From Anthoceros angustus (Eukaryota; Streptophyta; Anthocerotopsida; Anthocerotales; Anthocerotaceae), in assembly GCA_010909165.1 (NCBI GenBank), contig MU008160.1, positions 1,240,001 to 1,304,000 on the forward strand: a stretch of 64,000 nucleotides of DNA, written 5' to 3'. A program made the position numbers and the translations under genes. This document shows positions 42,130-53,881 of the stretch, piece by piece (positions within the stretch are counted from its first letter, which is position 1; every line of letters begins with the position of its first letter). The notes under the pieces are model-generated. The model had not been told where the DNA came from. It ran no database searches and saw nothing but the letters and a program-made list of their open reading frames with translations.

Positions 42130-44740
42130 AATTGAATTGAAAGCGGAAGAAACAGCCTTCAATAATAATGCTGGCTGGGTTCTAGAAGAATTGAGTCCCT
42201 GTGACAAACAGTAGTTTAGTATTTCTCTATGATGTGTTGGAGCCTATGTGTCGGACTTGGTGAGCTACCATTTATTAACTATGTCTTAAGGAAAGAGGCT
42301 GGTTAGAGACTATAAGAACCTGCCCATGTTATGTAATGCGAAGGCCACATAATAGTAGCACGCATTGCCCTATGGCTTTCTAACAACTTTCTCCTGTGTT
42401 ATGTATGTGTTGAGTACTGTTGGTTAATGGGGTGCAGGTTGGCTTTAAATTCTTGTTTTACTAGCTCACGGAATTTGGTGTAACCAATATTTTGAATATA
42501 TATACTTTTATCACGCATATTTTATGAGTTTATAATCTATTATATTATATATTTATATTTATAGATTTATTATGAAGCATATTATCAAGATTTATATATA
42601 ATATTTTTTAAAAATATTTCTACTTATGTCTTGTTCTAATTCTATTTGTCCAACTTGGCAAGTGTTGGTTGAAAGCTACATTATGTTACTTCATCTTAAA
42701 CTCTAAATGAAGTAAGTAGAAGAACGTGGAGTGGATAAATCGAGGCTATGGTGTACTGTACAAGAAGTAAAACCGACGTACATACCAAGTTTTCTGCCAA
42801 TTGAATATTTAGCCAACGAACAACTAGTGGAAACATACTTGTATTATCATGAGTTTGGAAATTATAGGTAGTAATATATATACTAGGTTACCAAATATTG
42901 AGGTAACCTGCTATTATCTATATGGTACTAATACTATATATGGTACTAGAGTGTTTCATTAAGATTGGAAAAGATTAGAAAGCCCTTGTATAGAGGAACA
43001 AAATATGAGAAAGTTTGGTATTGAAAATTTGATTGAATATAGTACATTCTAAAGATTTAACTGAATATAGGTGCATCCTAGTCTATAAACATTGTGTAAA
43101 AGTGTGTCAATTGTGATGTTATCACAAGACTTGGAGGATAAGAACATATAGGTTTGTGGAGCTCCTTAACAAATAAACAATATGACAATTCCCGATGTTG
43201 CCAAAGTAAGAATATTGTTAAGTACACAAATTTTGTGTATCATGATGAGTTCATGCGTATATTTGATCAAGAGTCATAGAAGATCTCTCGGTGAAAGAGA
43301 TGGTATCAATCACAACCACACGAAAGAAGAATATTTTGAAAAATATGAATATCGACCATTATTTTGGAGATCCTAATGATAATATATACTCCAAGTTTCC
43401 AAGTAATAAGGGTTGTAATCTAGAGTAGACGTTATTAATAGACGAGATGGGAAATCCCATCTAACCTTGAAGTCCGAGGAGGAACAACCCAAAAAAGGGC
43501 TAATGGTAAAAGGGGAAGTTGTAGCCCCCTCGAATGCCTTTCCCATAACTACTACTGCACCAATGATATTGTGATCAGGGATGAAGAAGAGCCTACCTAC
43601 CACCGGTGCTGAAGAAGCAGCTAGTCCTGCGCATGTAGCTGTCCTATAAACAGCGTTAGCCAACGCCTTCTGCAAAGCTATGGAAACCCGCTGGCGAAAG
43701 AAAGCCACTACAAAAAAAAGGAGAGGCCCCTTTCTTTTTCTTGTGGCTGTGATAGGCTTTTGCACACTCCTTAATTAACCTAGAGAAGCCCTTGCCCATA
43801 TCCCCATGAGTCTCGAGGGGGAGAGGGATGAAAACCTAGGCGTCTTGCTTGGGAGAGTACTTATGAGTCTTGCTGGTTGCGCATCCTTCCGCCGCCCAGC
43901 CCAGGGGGTTGACGATGACGTGCTCGGTATTTGGAGTCCTTCGTGGGATCCGTGACAACCACATCAGCAATGTAAATTTGTTCCCCCTGGTATAAAAAAG
44001 GTCCGTCATGAGTGACACGCGATTACACAATGTATTTGGGCGCTCCTGTAAGAGAAAAATCCGCTCTCCTTAGTTATCGAAAACATGACATTGCGAAAGG
44101 CATGCGTAGCAAGTAATAAGGTATTTGACCAAAGACGAACATTTGGGAACATATATATTTTTAAAATATTATAATAATATTTGTACTGAGTTTCCAAATA
44201 TAATAATATTTTGATATCGAGATATACTGATCCTAAACCCTAAACAGGATATGAGGTGCTTGATAGAGTGTCGGTTTGACGTGGAGTGGGCAGAGTCGGA
44301 GCGTGATAGGCATTGAATGTAGGTAGGTAGTCAGTATCGCGATGAGAGTGTACGTCTTGCCGACCGGTCTAGAAAAGGCCAGGATTCCGGAAACGGGAGG
44401 TTGGCGTGTGAAAGAAAGAAGAGAACTCACGACTCTGGAAATGGGAGAGCGCAGGGAGGCCGGGACACGCGTCTGCGAGCATGGTCGAGTTGAGGGGGGC
44501 ATAATCTGCGACACCTGCTGAGAGAACGCCACCTCGCGCCCGTTCCGTGGCCGCCGCCACGGTCCCTGTCGATAGCGCGTGCCATCGGAACAGATGTTAC
44601 CACCGCCGTGACGGAACGGGGCGACGCCTCCCGTTCCTCTCTCCCCGCCGCGCCGCTGGGCGCTGGGCGGATGCTAATTGCGGTGGCAGCCCGAGATCCC
44701 CTCGCCTCCCCTCCCCTCCCCTCATGCACGCGCCCGGAAT
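42130..44740. other. AT-rich island, then promoter region of the vacuolar processing enzyme gene
   Basis: 42130-43400 is strongly AT-rich with no gene; short inverted repeats such as aggttacc/ggtaacct at 42888-42912 occur. A minus-strand frame of 130 codons at 43765-43373 begins MQKPITATRKRKGPLLFF but has no known domain. An aaaccctaaac telobox-like site lies near 44236. GC content rises steeply from about 44250. Confidence 0.45.
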
Positions 44741-44744
44741 TGTG

Positions 44745-44753
44745 CTATAAGAG
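44745..44753 (+). promoter_or_regulatory. TATA box of the vacuolar processing enzyme gene
   Basis: ctataagag 97 bp upstream of the ATG at 44842, in an otherwise GC-rich stretch, placing transcription start near 44780. The leader contains a 13-bp sequence (gggacgcgaattg) three times in tandem at 44800-44838, ending three bases before the ATG. Confidence 0.55.
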
Positions 44754-44841
44754 CTTGGGGCCGGGGGCCTCCTCTCGGGGCCTGCGTCTTGGTGCGTCTG
44801 GGACGCGAATTGGGGACGCGAATTGGGGACGCGAATCGAGC

Positions 44842-47046
44842 ATGGCGGCGTCTGGCCTGGGCCTGGGCCTGCTGGCGGTGCTGCTGGCGGTGTTGCTCGG
44901 GGGTGCGGGGTCGGGGGCGCGGGTGGCGGTGGAGCAGTGGCTCCAGCTGCCCCAGGAGGGTACAGGCCGGGAGGAGCTGGGCGCGGAGGGGCGCCGGAGG
45001 GAGGCCGGGTGGGGACCAGGTGGGCGGTGCTCATTGCGGGGTCGTCGGGGTACGGGAATTATCGGCATCAGGTGGGTGCGGGACGGGGAATTCGGTGGTG
45101 GGTTTGTTGAATTCGGTTGTGGGCGGTGCTGATTTGGAAGGGGCGGGTTGTGGGTTGTGGCAGGCGGACGTCTGCCATGCGTACCAGATTCTGAAGAACA
45201 ATGGGCTCAAGGACGAGAACATCGTGGTGTTCATGTACGATGATATCGCCTTCAGCCCGGATAATCCGCACAAGGGGACGATCATCAACAACCCGCGGGG
45301 GGGGGACGTGTACGCCGGCGTGCCCAAGGTGGGTGGAATGGAGCTTGTGGGTTGTCTGGAGAGGGGGCGTGGGGAGTTGGGTCGTGACGTGGTTGTGGTG
45401 GGGTGGTCTTGTTGGTGCAGGATTACACCGGGGCTGCTGTCACTGTGAACAACTTCTTTGCCGTGCTTCTTGGAGACAAGTCTGCGGTTCAGGGCGGGAG
45501 CGGGAAGGTTGTGGCGAGCGCGCCCGAGGACCATGTTTTCATCTACTACACCGACCATGGGGGTCCCGGAGTGCTGGGTGAGTTTTAGGGACTGGTGTTG
45601 GGGAGACTGTTGTTGCGCGGAAGAGCGGGATTGATGACGGTGCGTTTCTTCTTTGGTGTGGGCAGGAATGCCGAATGTGCCGAATTTGTTTGCTAATGAC
45701 TTCGTGGAGACTCTCAAGCTGAAGCATGCCCTGGGCACGTACACCGAGATGGTGATCTATCTGGAGGCTTGCGAGAGTGGGAGCATCTTCGAGGGGCTGC
45801 TTCCGGAGGGCCTCGACGTTTACGTCACCACAGCGTCTAATGCTCAGGAGAGTAGCTGGGGGACGTACTGCCCTGGGATGGAGAATCCTCCCCCTCCTGA
45901 GTACTGGACCTGTCTCGGGGACCTCTACAGTGTTGCTTGGATGGAGGACTGGTGAGTTGCTTACTTGTTATCCTTAAAGTAGGAGATTCCCCTTTTTGTG
46001 TATCTGACAGAAGAGGGGTCTGTTGGGTGCAGCGAGGTGGAGAACTTGGAGAAGGAGACACTGAAAGACCAGTACCTCATTGTGAGTGCAGAGACTTTTT
46101 ATCCCGTCCTTTTGTTCGTTTTGAGAGACACGATACTGTTCCTTCATTTGCAGGACTCATTTGTGCTCATCTCCTTGTCGGTGTTCTTCTTCTTTGACAG
46201 GTGAAGAAGAGGACCTCGAATGACAACACTTACAGATCTGGCTCACATGTGATGCAATACGGCGACATTAAGATAAACTCGGACAGATTATCTCTCTTCT
46301 TAGGCTATGACCCTCTGAATGCGAACGTCAGCAGGCCTGACTTGTCGGACATGGGCATTTCCGGGAACAATCTGCCTGCTGGGGAGTCACTGGCTGTGAA
46401 TCAACGTGATGCTGATTTGCTGCACTATTGGCACAAGGTACAAGCATCATTAGCCTTAATAATGTGGATTTGCAGTGAACTTTGGAAGGGACGAGGGTAA
46501 CTGGTTTTTGCATGTCTGACATCCTTCTCTTCCTTGTCCCCTTTGCGACTGATTTTCCAGTACAAGCATTCACCAGAAGGGTCGAGGAACAAAGTGGAAG
46601 CTGCTCAGGACATGGCAAGAATAATGTCTCAGCGTGCACACATCGACTCCAGTGTCAACTTGATGGGGAAGCTGCTCTTCGGATCCGAGTGGGGGCCTGA
46701 AATGTTGGCGGCAGTACGGAAGCCGGCCCTGCCTCTTGTCGACGACTGGCAGTGCCTCAAGGCCGTGGTAAGTGGGCAGCAGCTGAAGCTGGTCTTCGTA
46801 ATCTTTTCGACAAAGATTTGAGGTTAATCTGAGTGTCTGGATGCATGAATGCAGGTGCGGGCTTACGAGAGTGAGTGTGGCTCGCTGACCCAGTATGGCA
46901 TGAAGCACATGCGATCCTTCACAAACATGTGCAACTCTGGGTTCGGTCCCGAGAAGGTGGCAGAAGCTGCGGCAGAGGCATGTTCGATCGACATGATCGG
47001 CGGTGGTAGGGAATGGGCACCTCTTACAACAGGCTTCAGTGCTTAA
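44842..47046 (+). CDS. VPE: Vacuolar processing enzyme (legumain, asparaginyl endopeptidase, family C13)
   Basis: Eight exons: 44842-45071, 45164-45328, 45421-45577, 45666-45951, 46033-46081, 46201-46437, 46561-46767 and 46855-47046. A signal peptide ([20 protein letters not shown]) leads to the start of the peptidase [20 protein letters not shown]. The catalytic His lies in [15 protein letters not shown] and the catalytic Cys in [16 protein letters not shown]. The S1-pocket region [15 protein letters not shown] and the C-terminal prodomain ending in LTTGFSA are present. Such enzymes mature vacuolar proteins by cutting after Asn/Asp and act in programmed cell death. Odd: the signal-peptide frame and the GTRWAV frame differ by one base within exon 1 (about 44960-45020). 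This could be a short unrecognised intron, a sequence error in the GC-rich stretch, or a real frameshift. All later junctions agree in phase. Confidence 0.93.
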
Positions 47047-48227
47047 GTTTCCTCTCCGGGCTTGGAGGAGTTGCTGTACATAGTGCATGCGGGCATTGAT
47101 CCGAATTAGTACCTTTGGTTGAGGTAGGTCGGTTAAGGTCGGATTTAGCAAGGTAATTGGTAGACCAGTTCAGTAACAAGGGCGGGTAGCCTGAATGGAT
47201 CATATTCTTCAGGCTCTGTACATTCATCCTTTTATTAGGTCCTCCACAGTAAAGGAAAAGCCTTTACAGTTTGTGAGCATGCATCGTGTTTGCATGTTTC
47301 CATCCCTTGGATTTTTTAAAGGGCTGAAATTGATGGGTCACACAGGTCCGTGCAGTAAGTCAAAAAACTTTCTTGCATCAGCACTAGAGGGTAGCAAGTA
47401 GTTTGGATAGAAGGGAGTAGACCCATTTTCTGCACCATACCCGGAGAGAATCTTTGCCGTCCTGTTTTAGAGTTTTCTGTGTGAGATGCCTAGCTCCTGC
47501 GCTTCATCCACAGAGCCCTTGCAAGGCTGGCTGACGAGGCAGTTAGTAGCACAACGAGTGACACCTTCAGTTTCATCATGATTTGCATGCAACCAAAAAT
47601 ACCTACCCAAAACTCTGTTTGGTATCTTGGCAGTTCCCCAGAACTTCCAAACTCCTGTAGATTTCAAGACACTACCCTCTGTCTACTACTCGTTCAGGCC
47701 TGTCTGATTCCATGCTTTATATTATTGCCAACTTCTTTGTGTCTGTGGTTCCATACTGTTGGCGGAACTTACCAGAGAACCAACGCCACAGAAGGAGAAC
47801 AAAACGAATGATACCACACCAGAAGGTGTTGCCTGTGCCTTCACACCCTCTACAAACCCGCTTCCTGAAGGTTGGACGACGATGCCCTTGATCAGCTTCT
47901 CATTTGGTATAAAACTCAGGAACTCTCGGACAGCCTTCTGGATGTAAGAGGCACCCAACAATCGCTGGGCGCTATGTGGAATATGATGCTCCTCTTCCAC
48001 GCACAAAGCCTCGTCATGATCAATCTGCAGGTCAGTGCGAGACCTGTGGTTGGCGAATATTAGGACCTGGAGCAGCAGACTTTGTTCGACAGGAGCACTT
48101 TGCATGACTTCTATCAGAATCACGGTTGAAATGTGCGCAGTACCTGTAACACCTGATGCTGATGAGCCCCCGGTTCTTACAGATCGAGAGAGTTCCTAGA
48201 GCGGGAAAACTCTAGGACGTAGATCAG
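47047..48227. other. 3' regions of convergent genes, no further gene
   Basis: Downstream DNA of the peptidase gene (plus) and of the DYW-type PPR gene (minus). A minus-strand frame at 48123-47722 (133 codons, containing FIPNEKLIKGIVVQPSG) has no recognised domain and is not called. Confidence 0.4.
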
Positions 48228-51146
48228 TTATAAGGAACAATCAGAGTTGTGAAAGGGTTTTTCACATGTGCAGACGCCGTCTACAAAATGGTGGACACGG
48301 TGAGCATCTCTAACTATGATGTCCCGCCTCTCAATTCTCGACATGACCTTGGTGCTACTGTGGCAGTCATTGCACATTCGGAGGTTTTTGGTGACCAACA
48401 AAGGAGTGCCGTCAGGAGTGTTCAAGAGCCCATATGCCAAAGCGAGCTTCTCAGCATGTCCACATAAGGCATCTTCTTTCTCTCGATCATGAGACTGCAG
48501 CTTCACAACAAGGCCAGGGAGGGGCATGACCCCACCGTCCTCCCGCAACCGCTGATTCACGCTTCTGAGCTTGGACGAGATGTCATCCCTTTCCTCTCCA
48601 ACAACAAATGTGTGGACCTTGCTACTTACCTCGATCCATGCCCGTGCAGGCTTCTTGCAAGCACCTGCTGACTTCCTCAGGCTCTCTACCCTCTCAACAG
48701 CACCCCACATGCCAGCATCTGCAAACGTGTTAGATAAAAGCACGTAAGCGGCAGTGTTTTGAGGTTCCAATCTGGTAATGTGGTCAAAACAGCGCCTGGC
48801 GCGCTGTGTGTCTCCATGGTTCTTGCAGGCACTCAAAAGAGACATCCATCCCACTGTGTCATTCTGAAACGGCATGGACAGCAACATTTGCTCTGCTGCT
48901 TCCAGGCGGCCGGCCCGCCCAAGAAGATCAACCATGGAATTATAGTGATCTGCGGTGGGCGTGATTCCATAGGCGTCCCCCATCATCCTGAAATACTGCT
49001 TGCCTGCATCCACCAACCCTGCATGACTGCATGCCACGAGTAGGGAAACGAAGGTAGCATCGTTGGGCTCCACCCCTTGCTCTTGCATCTCCTCAAAGCA
49101 GTTGAGGGCCTTCTGGCACTCATTGTGTTGGCCGTAGCCATTAAGTAAGGCATTCCATGTCACTACATTTCTAGAGTCCAAGTTGTTGAACACTCTACGA
49201 GCATCCCCTAAGCTGCCACATTTTGCATACATGTCAACCAGGCTGCTGCCAACTATCACATTGTTTTCGAGCCCTCGTTTCTTCAGCTGCGAATGCAGCT
49301 GTTTCCCCTCATGTAGTGCTCCAATGCTGGCACATGCCCTCAGAAGAGAAACATATGTTACTACATCTACTGGAGTCATACCCACTTTCTCCATACTTAC
49401 GTAGAGAGCCAGGGCTTCCTCACCAAACCCATGCTGGGCATATGCTGTGATCATGGCAGTCCATGCTACCACATGTTTTGCAGGCAGGCTGTCAAAGACT
49501 TTGCAAGCATCCTCCAAGCTCCCACATTTAGCATACATGTCCACCAAGCTGGTCCCAACACCCACATCGCCTGCTAGTCCTGCTTCCTGAATCTGTGCGT
49601 GCACCTGCTTCCCTTCATGCAATGCTCCAAGACTGGCGCAGGCTTTTAGAAGGCACAAAAATGTAACATGATCCGCTGGAATCAAGCCCTCCTCTTGCAT
49701 GGTTGTGTACAGAGCAAGGGCTGCTTCACCTAGTCCAAGCTCCGCATATCCTCTTATCATGGCAGTCCAGCTCACTACATCTCTTAAGGGCAGCCCGTCA
49801 AACACTTTGCGAGCATCTTCTAAGCTCCCACATTTTGCATACATGTCCACCAAACTGTTGCCAACAACCAAGTCAACTTCTAACCCTACTTCCTGGATGA
49901 GAGAATGAAGTTGCTTCCCCTCATGCAACGCTCCAACACTGGCACAAGCTTTGACGAGGCTCAGCAGTGTAACACGGTCAGCTGGGTTTATGCCCTCCTG
50001 TTGCATAGATACATAAAGTGTGAGGGCTTCTTGACCAAGCCCATGCTGAGCGTAACCCGAAATCATGGCCGTCCATGTCACAATATCTCTGGTGGTCAGA
50101 CTCTCAAACACCCTCCGAGCGTCCTCTAGGCTGCCACACTTTGCATACATGTCCACAAGGCCATTTGCCACAAATATGTTGGGTTCAACTGCAGAACCCA
50201 AAACATCAGCATGGACGAGCCTGCCAGATGCCAAGTCCACTGCACCAGCACACGCCTTGAGAGCGGCCACAAATATATGATTGTCCGGCCTCAGAGTTGA
50301 CTCTCGCATCCGTCCATACCAATGTATGGCCTTAGCAGGCTGTCCGTGTTCAACATGTGCCATGATTATGGAAGCCCACATAAAAGAGTCCGGTGCAACC
50401 AAATCGGCGAACACCTGCACCGCATCCAGTAACCTCCCATGTGCAGCATACATGCAAATGAGGTGGTTCGCCAAGAACGTGTTCCACTCGTACCCACTCC
50501 TGCGAGTAAAAGCATGAACGTTCGTACCAGCGACCAGATCTCTCTTCGCCATGCATTCTTTTAGGACAGAATAAAAGAGGGATGCAGGGACATAAGACTC
50601 TTGCTCGACAAGCAGATCCAACAGGGTAAAGGCTGCATCGGGCTGTCCCTCCTCGTGGACTGAGCCACAGGTTTCAATCTCCAAAGCTGCTTCACCCCTT
50701 GCCAACCTGCAATGTTGCCAAACTTCAGGAACAAACAAACTCGGACACCTCGAAAATGCGTAACTTACATCTGCCTGCTTAGAGTGCATCACCGGATGGC
50801 AAGGACCAGAAGTTACCTTCTCCCACTCTTTCCCCCACCACTCGAAGGGCTCCTTCCCCAATGACGCCAGCCATGCCCTTGGCTCCACTGCAAGTCAGCT
50901 GAACATAAGAATCTGAGAGCTTGCCAGCTGCAAGCCTGGTGCAAGAAGGTAGCACACCCAATAGCAGGCAGGTACACACTCACCAGGGGTACTTGCTGAT
51001 GTAGTCTGCTGCCGCAACGAGGAAAAACATCTGCAACCCTGGTCTGCAGCGCTGCGGAGACGAGGCTTGCTTTGAATCAGCCTCGACAAGACCGAAAGGT
51101 CACCCACTTTCTTCATCAGTGCCACGTCCCCCACAAGCCTCCGCAT
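48228..51146 (-). CDS. PLS-class PPR protein with E and atypical DYW domain
   Basis: Two exons (51146-50984 and 50887-48228) join in phase to give 940 residues. Exon 1 encodes an Arg/Ser-rich organelle signal (MRRLVGDVALMKKV). Exon 2 begins with EPFEWWGKEWEKVTSG, a possible degenerate PDF motif. About five P-L-S cycles follow, each with the YAKCGSLEDAR-type block, then E1/E2 motifs (GITPTADHYNSMVDLLGRAG, ARAWIEVSSKVHTFVVG). The DYW deaminase keeps HAEK, CNDCHS and HHFVDGVCTC, so the zinc ligands and catalytic Glu are present. The usual last three residues D-Y-W are replaced by a different tail, EKPFHNSDCSL. Such proteins edit C to U in plastid or mitochondrial RNA. The RNA target is unknown. 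The gene diverges from the next PPR gene. Confidence 0.9.
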
Positions 51147-51589
51147 GGATCATAGCACCGTGGTGCGGTAGAATCCCGGTCATTTGCGCAAACCCAGAAC
51201 CGAGATTTGATGACGGCGCACATTCAAGAGAGAGCCACGATGAGGCCGGAGCGACCGAAAGTCGACTCGAAAGTCTTAGAACGATTCCATTCTGAAGAAA
51301 TTCTGTCTGTAACATTGGTTACCCTGCATAACAATGCAAGTCATGTGAGACTGTTTCCACAAGTGTTAGAAGCTGATATCCGACGCACATCACTTCTTCA
51401 GTTTGCCGGTAATGCTTGTTATGATGCTTTGATCATGTGTTTCAGAAGAGCCCCCCATGATTCCCTGCTTTCGATCCCGAGGAAGACTCTCAACACTTGT
51501 GAATCCTTCTTAGCATCGGGTATCATCTACGGAGCACAAAAAGGCAGAGATGTTGGTCGCACTGTCAGCAGCCCAATGGACATGATATC

Positions 51590-53881
51590 GTGCTCTTCCG
51601 AGATATGGTTCTGGCAATCCAGTCACGCAAAGGACAGCAGGACCCGCTGGGAGAACAGGTTTTGTGGGCGAAACAAAGGGGTGGGTTGAGAGGTATTCAG
51701 GGAAGATCTCCCGCTCAGCTGACTTGTAGGAAGCGATCTTTGGCACACAATGCAGCCGCCAGGTGCAACATCTTTGCAAGAAAGCCAGCCAGTCCAAGAG
51801 AGTGTCTGGCATTTTCGAAGGAGAGTCTTGGACAGGAGCTCGTTTCCAAGCCACCTTGGGTGGATGGGCAGCTGGGTGCTCTGGGAATGCCGTTTGGCCG
51901 TCGTTCCCCTGCAACAAACTGGAGTCTGCTGGATGGTGCTGACTCTTGCAGGCCTGCAGGATACGAAAAGGGGATGACGGCTGAAACCGTGACCAAGCTG
52001 TGTCAGGAGGGGCAGGTCAAGGAGGCCGTTGAAGCTCTGGGAGTGATGGTGCAAGGCGACTATCATATTTCCAAATTCGTGTTTTACACGGTCCTTAAAG
52101 AATGTGTGGCTATGAGGGATCTGCCCCTGGGTCGTCGTGTTCATGCGGTTATGGTGAAGAAAGGGTATGAGTCGGACACGTTCTTGTGCAACCACATCCT
52201 GCGAATGTATTCTTCGCATGCCAGGTTGCAAGAAGCCATGGATGTGTTTGGCGTGGTTGCCAAACCAGATGTCTTCATGTGGTCTTCTATGATTTCTGCG
52301 TATGTGAAACTGGGGCAAGATAAGCAGGCCATAGACCTCTATCATAGGATGCGCAGGTCAGGTGTGAAGCCAGATGGCCATGTGCTTGTCGCAGCACTTC
52401 AGGCTTGTGCGAAGGGAGCGGATTTGAAATCTGGACAGCAAGTGCATGCTGATGTGCTGGTTGGTGGCGCTGAGCATGATGTGTTTGTATGTAGTTGCTT
52501 GGTGGACATGTATGCAAAGTGTGGCAGCTTGAAAGACGCTCAAAGGGTGTTTGACGGACTTGGTGAAAAAAATGCTGTGACCTGGAATGCCATGATAGCA
52601 GGGTATTCCCAGCAGGGCATGGGCGCAAAAGCCCTTCGCCTTTATAGTGCTATGGCAGAAGGAGGCATGGCTGCACCCACTTCTGTTACGTTTATTTGCC
52701 TTCTGCAGGCATGTGCAAGTATGGGCACGCCGGCATTGGAGAAGGGGAAGCACCTTCATGCACATATAAGACAGCAAGGACTTGAAGCTGATCTTGTTGT
52801 AGGTGGCAGCCTGGTAAACATGTATGCGAAGTGCGGAAGCTTAGAGGATGCTAGGGGCGTGTTCGACGGACTTGGTCATAAAAATGTGGTGGCGTGGAAT
52901 GCCATGATAGCAGGATACTCCCAGCAGGGCATGGGGCAGGAGGCTCTTGCTCTTTACAGGGCTATGCAAGAAGAAGAAGGCACTATTCCACCCAATTCTG
53001 TTACGTTTTTGTGCCTCCTTCAAGCATGTGGAAGTCTGGCAGCTCTGCATGTGGGAAGGCAGCTTCATGCACAGATCAAGGAGCAAGGTCTCCAAGGTGA
53101 CGTGCTTATAGCCGGCAGTTTGATAGACATGTATGGGAAGTGCGGTAGCATGTTTGAGGCACGGCATGTATTCGAGACATCAGTCGAAAGAGATGTTGTC
53201 GCATGGAGTGCATTGATTGCTGGATACACCCGTCAAGGAAACTGTGACGAGGTCTTCAATTTGATTTGCAGAATGCGACACAGTGGCATACAGCCAGACG
53301 GCATCACATTTCTCAGTGTACTGACAGTATGCAGTCATGCTGGCCTTGTGAACAAGGGGAGAGAGTACTTTGAATCTATGAGCAAACACTATGGCATCAC
53401 TCCTACGCTGGAGCACTACACATGCATGGTGGATCTTTTAGGTCGTGCAGGTCGACTGCATGAATCACTAGTCTTCATAAAGACAATGCCTCTGCAGCCT
53501 AATGCTGCAGTCTGGCACACTCTAATAGGTGCTTGTAGAAAGTGGAAAAACGTGGAGGTGGGATGCCATGCTTTCCATGAAGCAGTGAAGCTAAACAACG
53601 AAGATGCTGTAGCATACGTCTTGATGTCCAACGTGTACACCAGTGCCCAAATGTGGGATCAGGCAGATGAGTTGCAGTCAAGGAGACTAAGAATCAAAGC
53701 ATGGAAGAAGCCAGGTCAGAGCTGGTGGACAGACATGGGTGGACACGTTCATAGCTTTCTGGTTGGGTATAAGACGCACACTGGGCACGAAGAGAGCGAG
53801 TCTTTCCCAATAAGCGAAGAGGGATATGTGCCACATCTGGATTCCTGGTCAGGAGCACTATCTGAATCTGATGACGGGTGA
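51590..53881 (+). CDS. PLS-class PPR protein, E-type, ending in satellite-derived tail
   Basis: 763-residue frame with about four P-L-S cycles (RMYSSHARL; DMYAKCGSLKDAQRVF; NMYAKCGSLEDARGVF; DMYGKCGSMFEARHVF) followed by E1/E2 motifs (GITPTLEHYTCMVDLLGRAG ... WKKPGQSWWTDMGGHVHSFL). It then runs a further ~45 residues containing EEGYVPHLDSWSG and stops. YVP is where an E+/DYW region would normally begin; the deaminase is absent. Such proteins bind organelle RNA and may recruit a separate DYW protein. The start is uncertain: residues 1-130 look unlike PPR and may include upstream noncoding sequence with a frame-scrambled PDF motif near 51640-51720. The last codons are the first partial unit of the ~199-bp satellite that follows. 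Confidence 0.85.
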   Translation: MLFRDMVLAIQSRKGQQDPLGEQVLWAKQRGGLRGIQGRSPAQLTCRKRSLAHNAAARCNIFARKPASPRECLAFSKESLGQELVSKPPWVDGQLGALGMPFGRRSPATNWSLLDGADSCRPAGYEKGMTAETVTKLCQEGQVKEAVEALGVMVQGDYHISKFVFYTVLKECVAMRDLPLGRRVHAVMVKKGYESDTFLCNHILRMYSSHARLQEAMDVFGVVAKPDVFMWSSMISAYVKLGQDKQAIDLYHRMRRSGVKPDGHVLVAALQACAKGADLKSGQQVHADVLVGGAEHDVFVCSCLVDMYAKCGSLKDAQRVFDGLGEKNAVTWNAMIAGYSQQGMGAKALRLYSAMAEGGMAAPTSVTFICLLQACASMGTPALEKGKHLHAHIRQQGLEADLVVGGSLVNMYAKCGSLEDARGVFDGLGHKNVVAWNAMIAGYSQQGMGQEALALYRAMQEEEGTIPPNSVTFLCLLQACGSLAALHVGRQLHAQIKEQGLQGDVLIAGSLIDMYGKCGSMFEARHVFETSVERDVVAWSALIAGYTRQGNCDEVFNLICRMRHSGIQPDGITFLSVLTVCSHAGLVNKGREYFESMSKHYGITPTLEHYTCMVDLLGRAGRLHESLVFIKTMPLQPNAAVWHTLIGACRKWKNVEVGCHAFHEAVKLNNEDAVAYVLMSNVYTSAQMWDQADELQSRRLRIKAWKKPGQSWWTDMGGHVHSFLVGYKTHTGHEESESFPISEEGYVPHLDSWSGALSESDDG

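Noticed and set aside
43373-43765. 130-codon minus-strand frame at the edge of an AT-rich island
   Set aside because: No domain, no splice partners and no homology that I recognise; kept only as a note in the gap entry.
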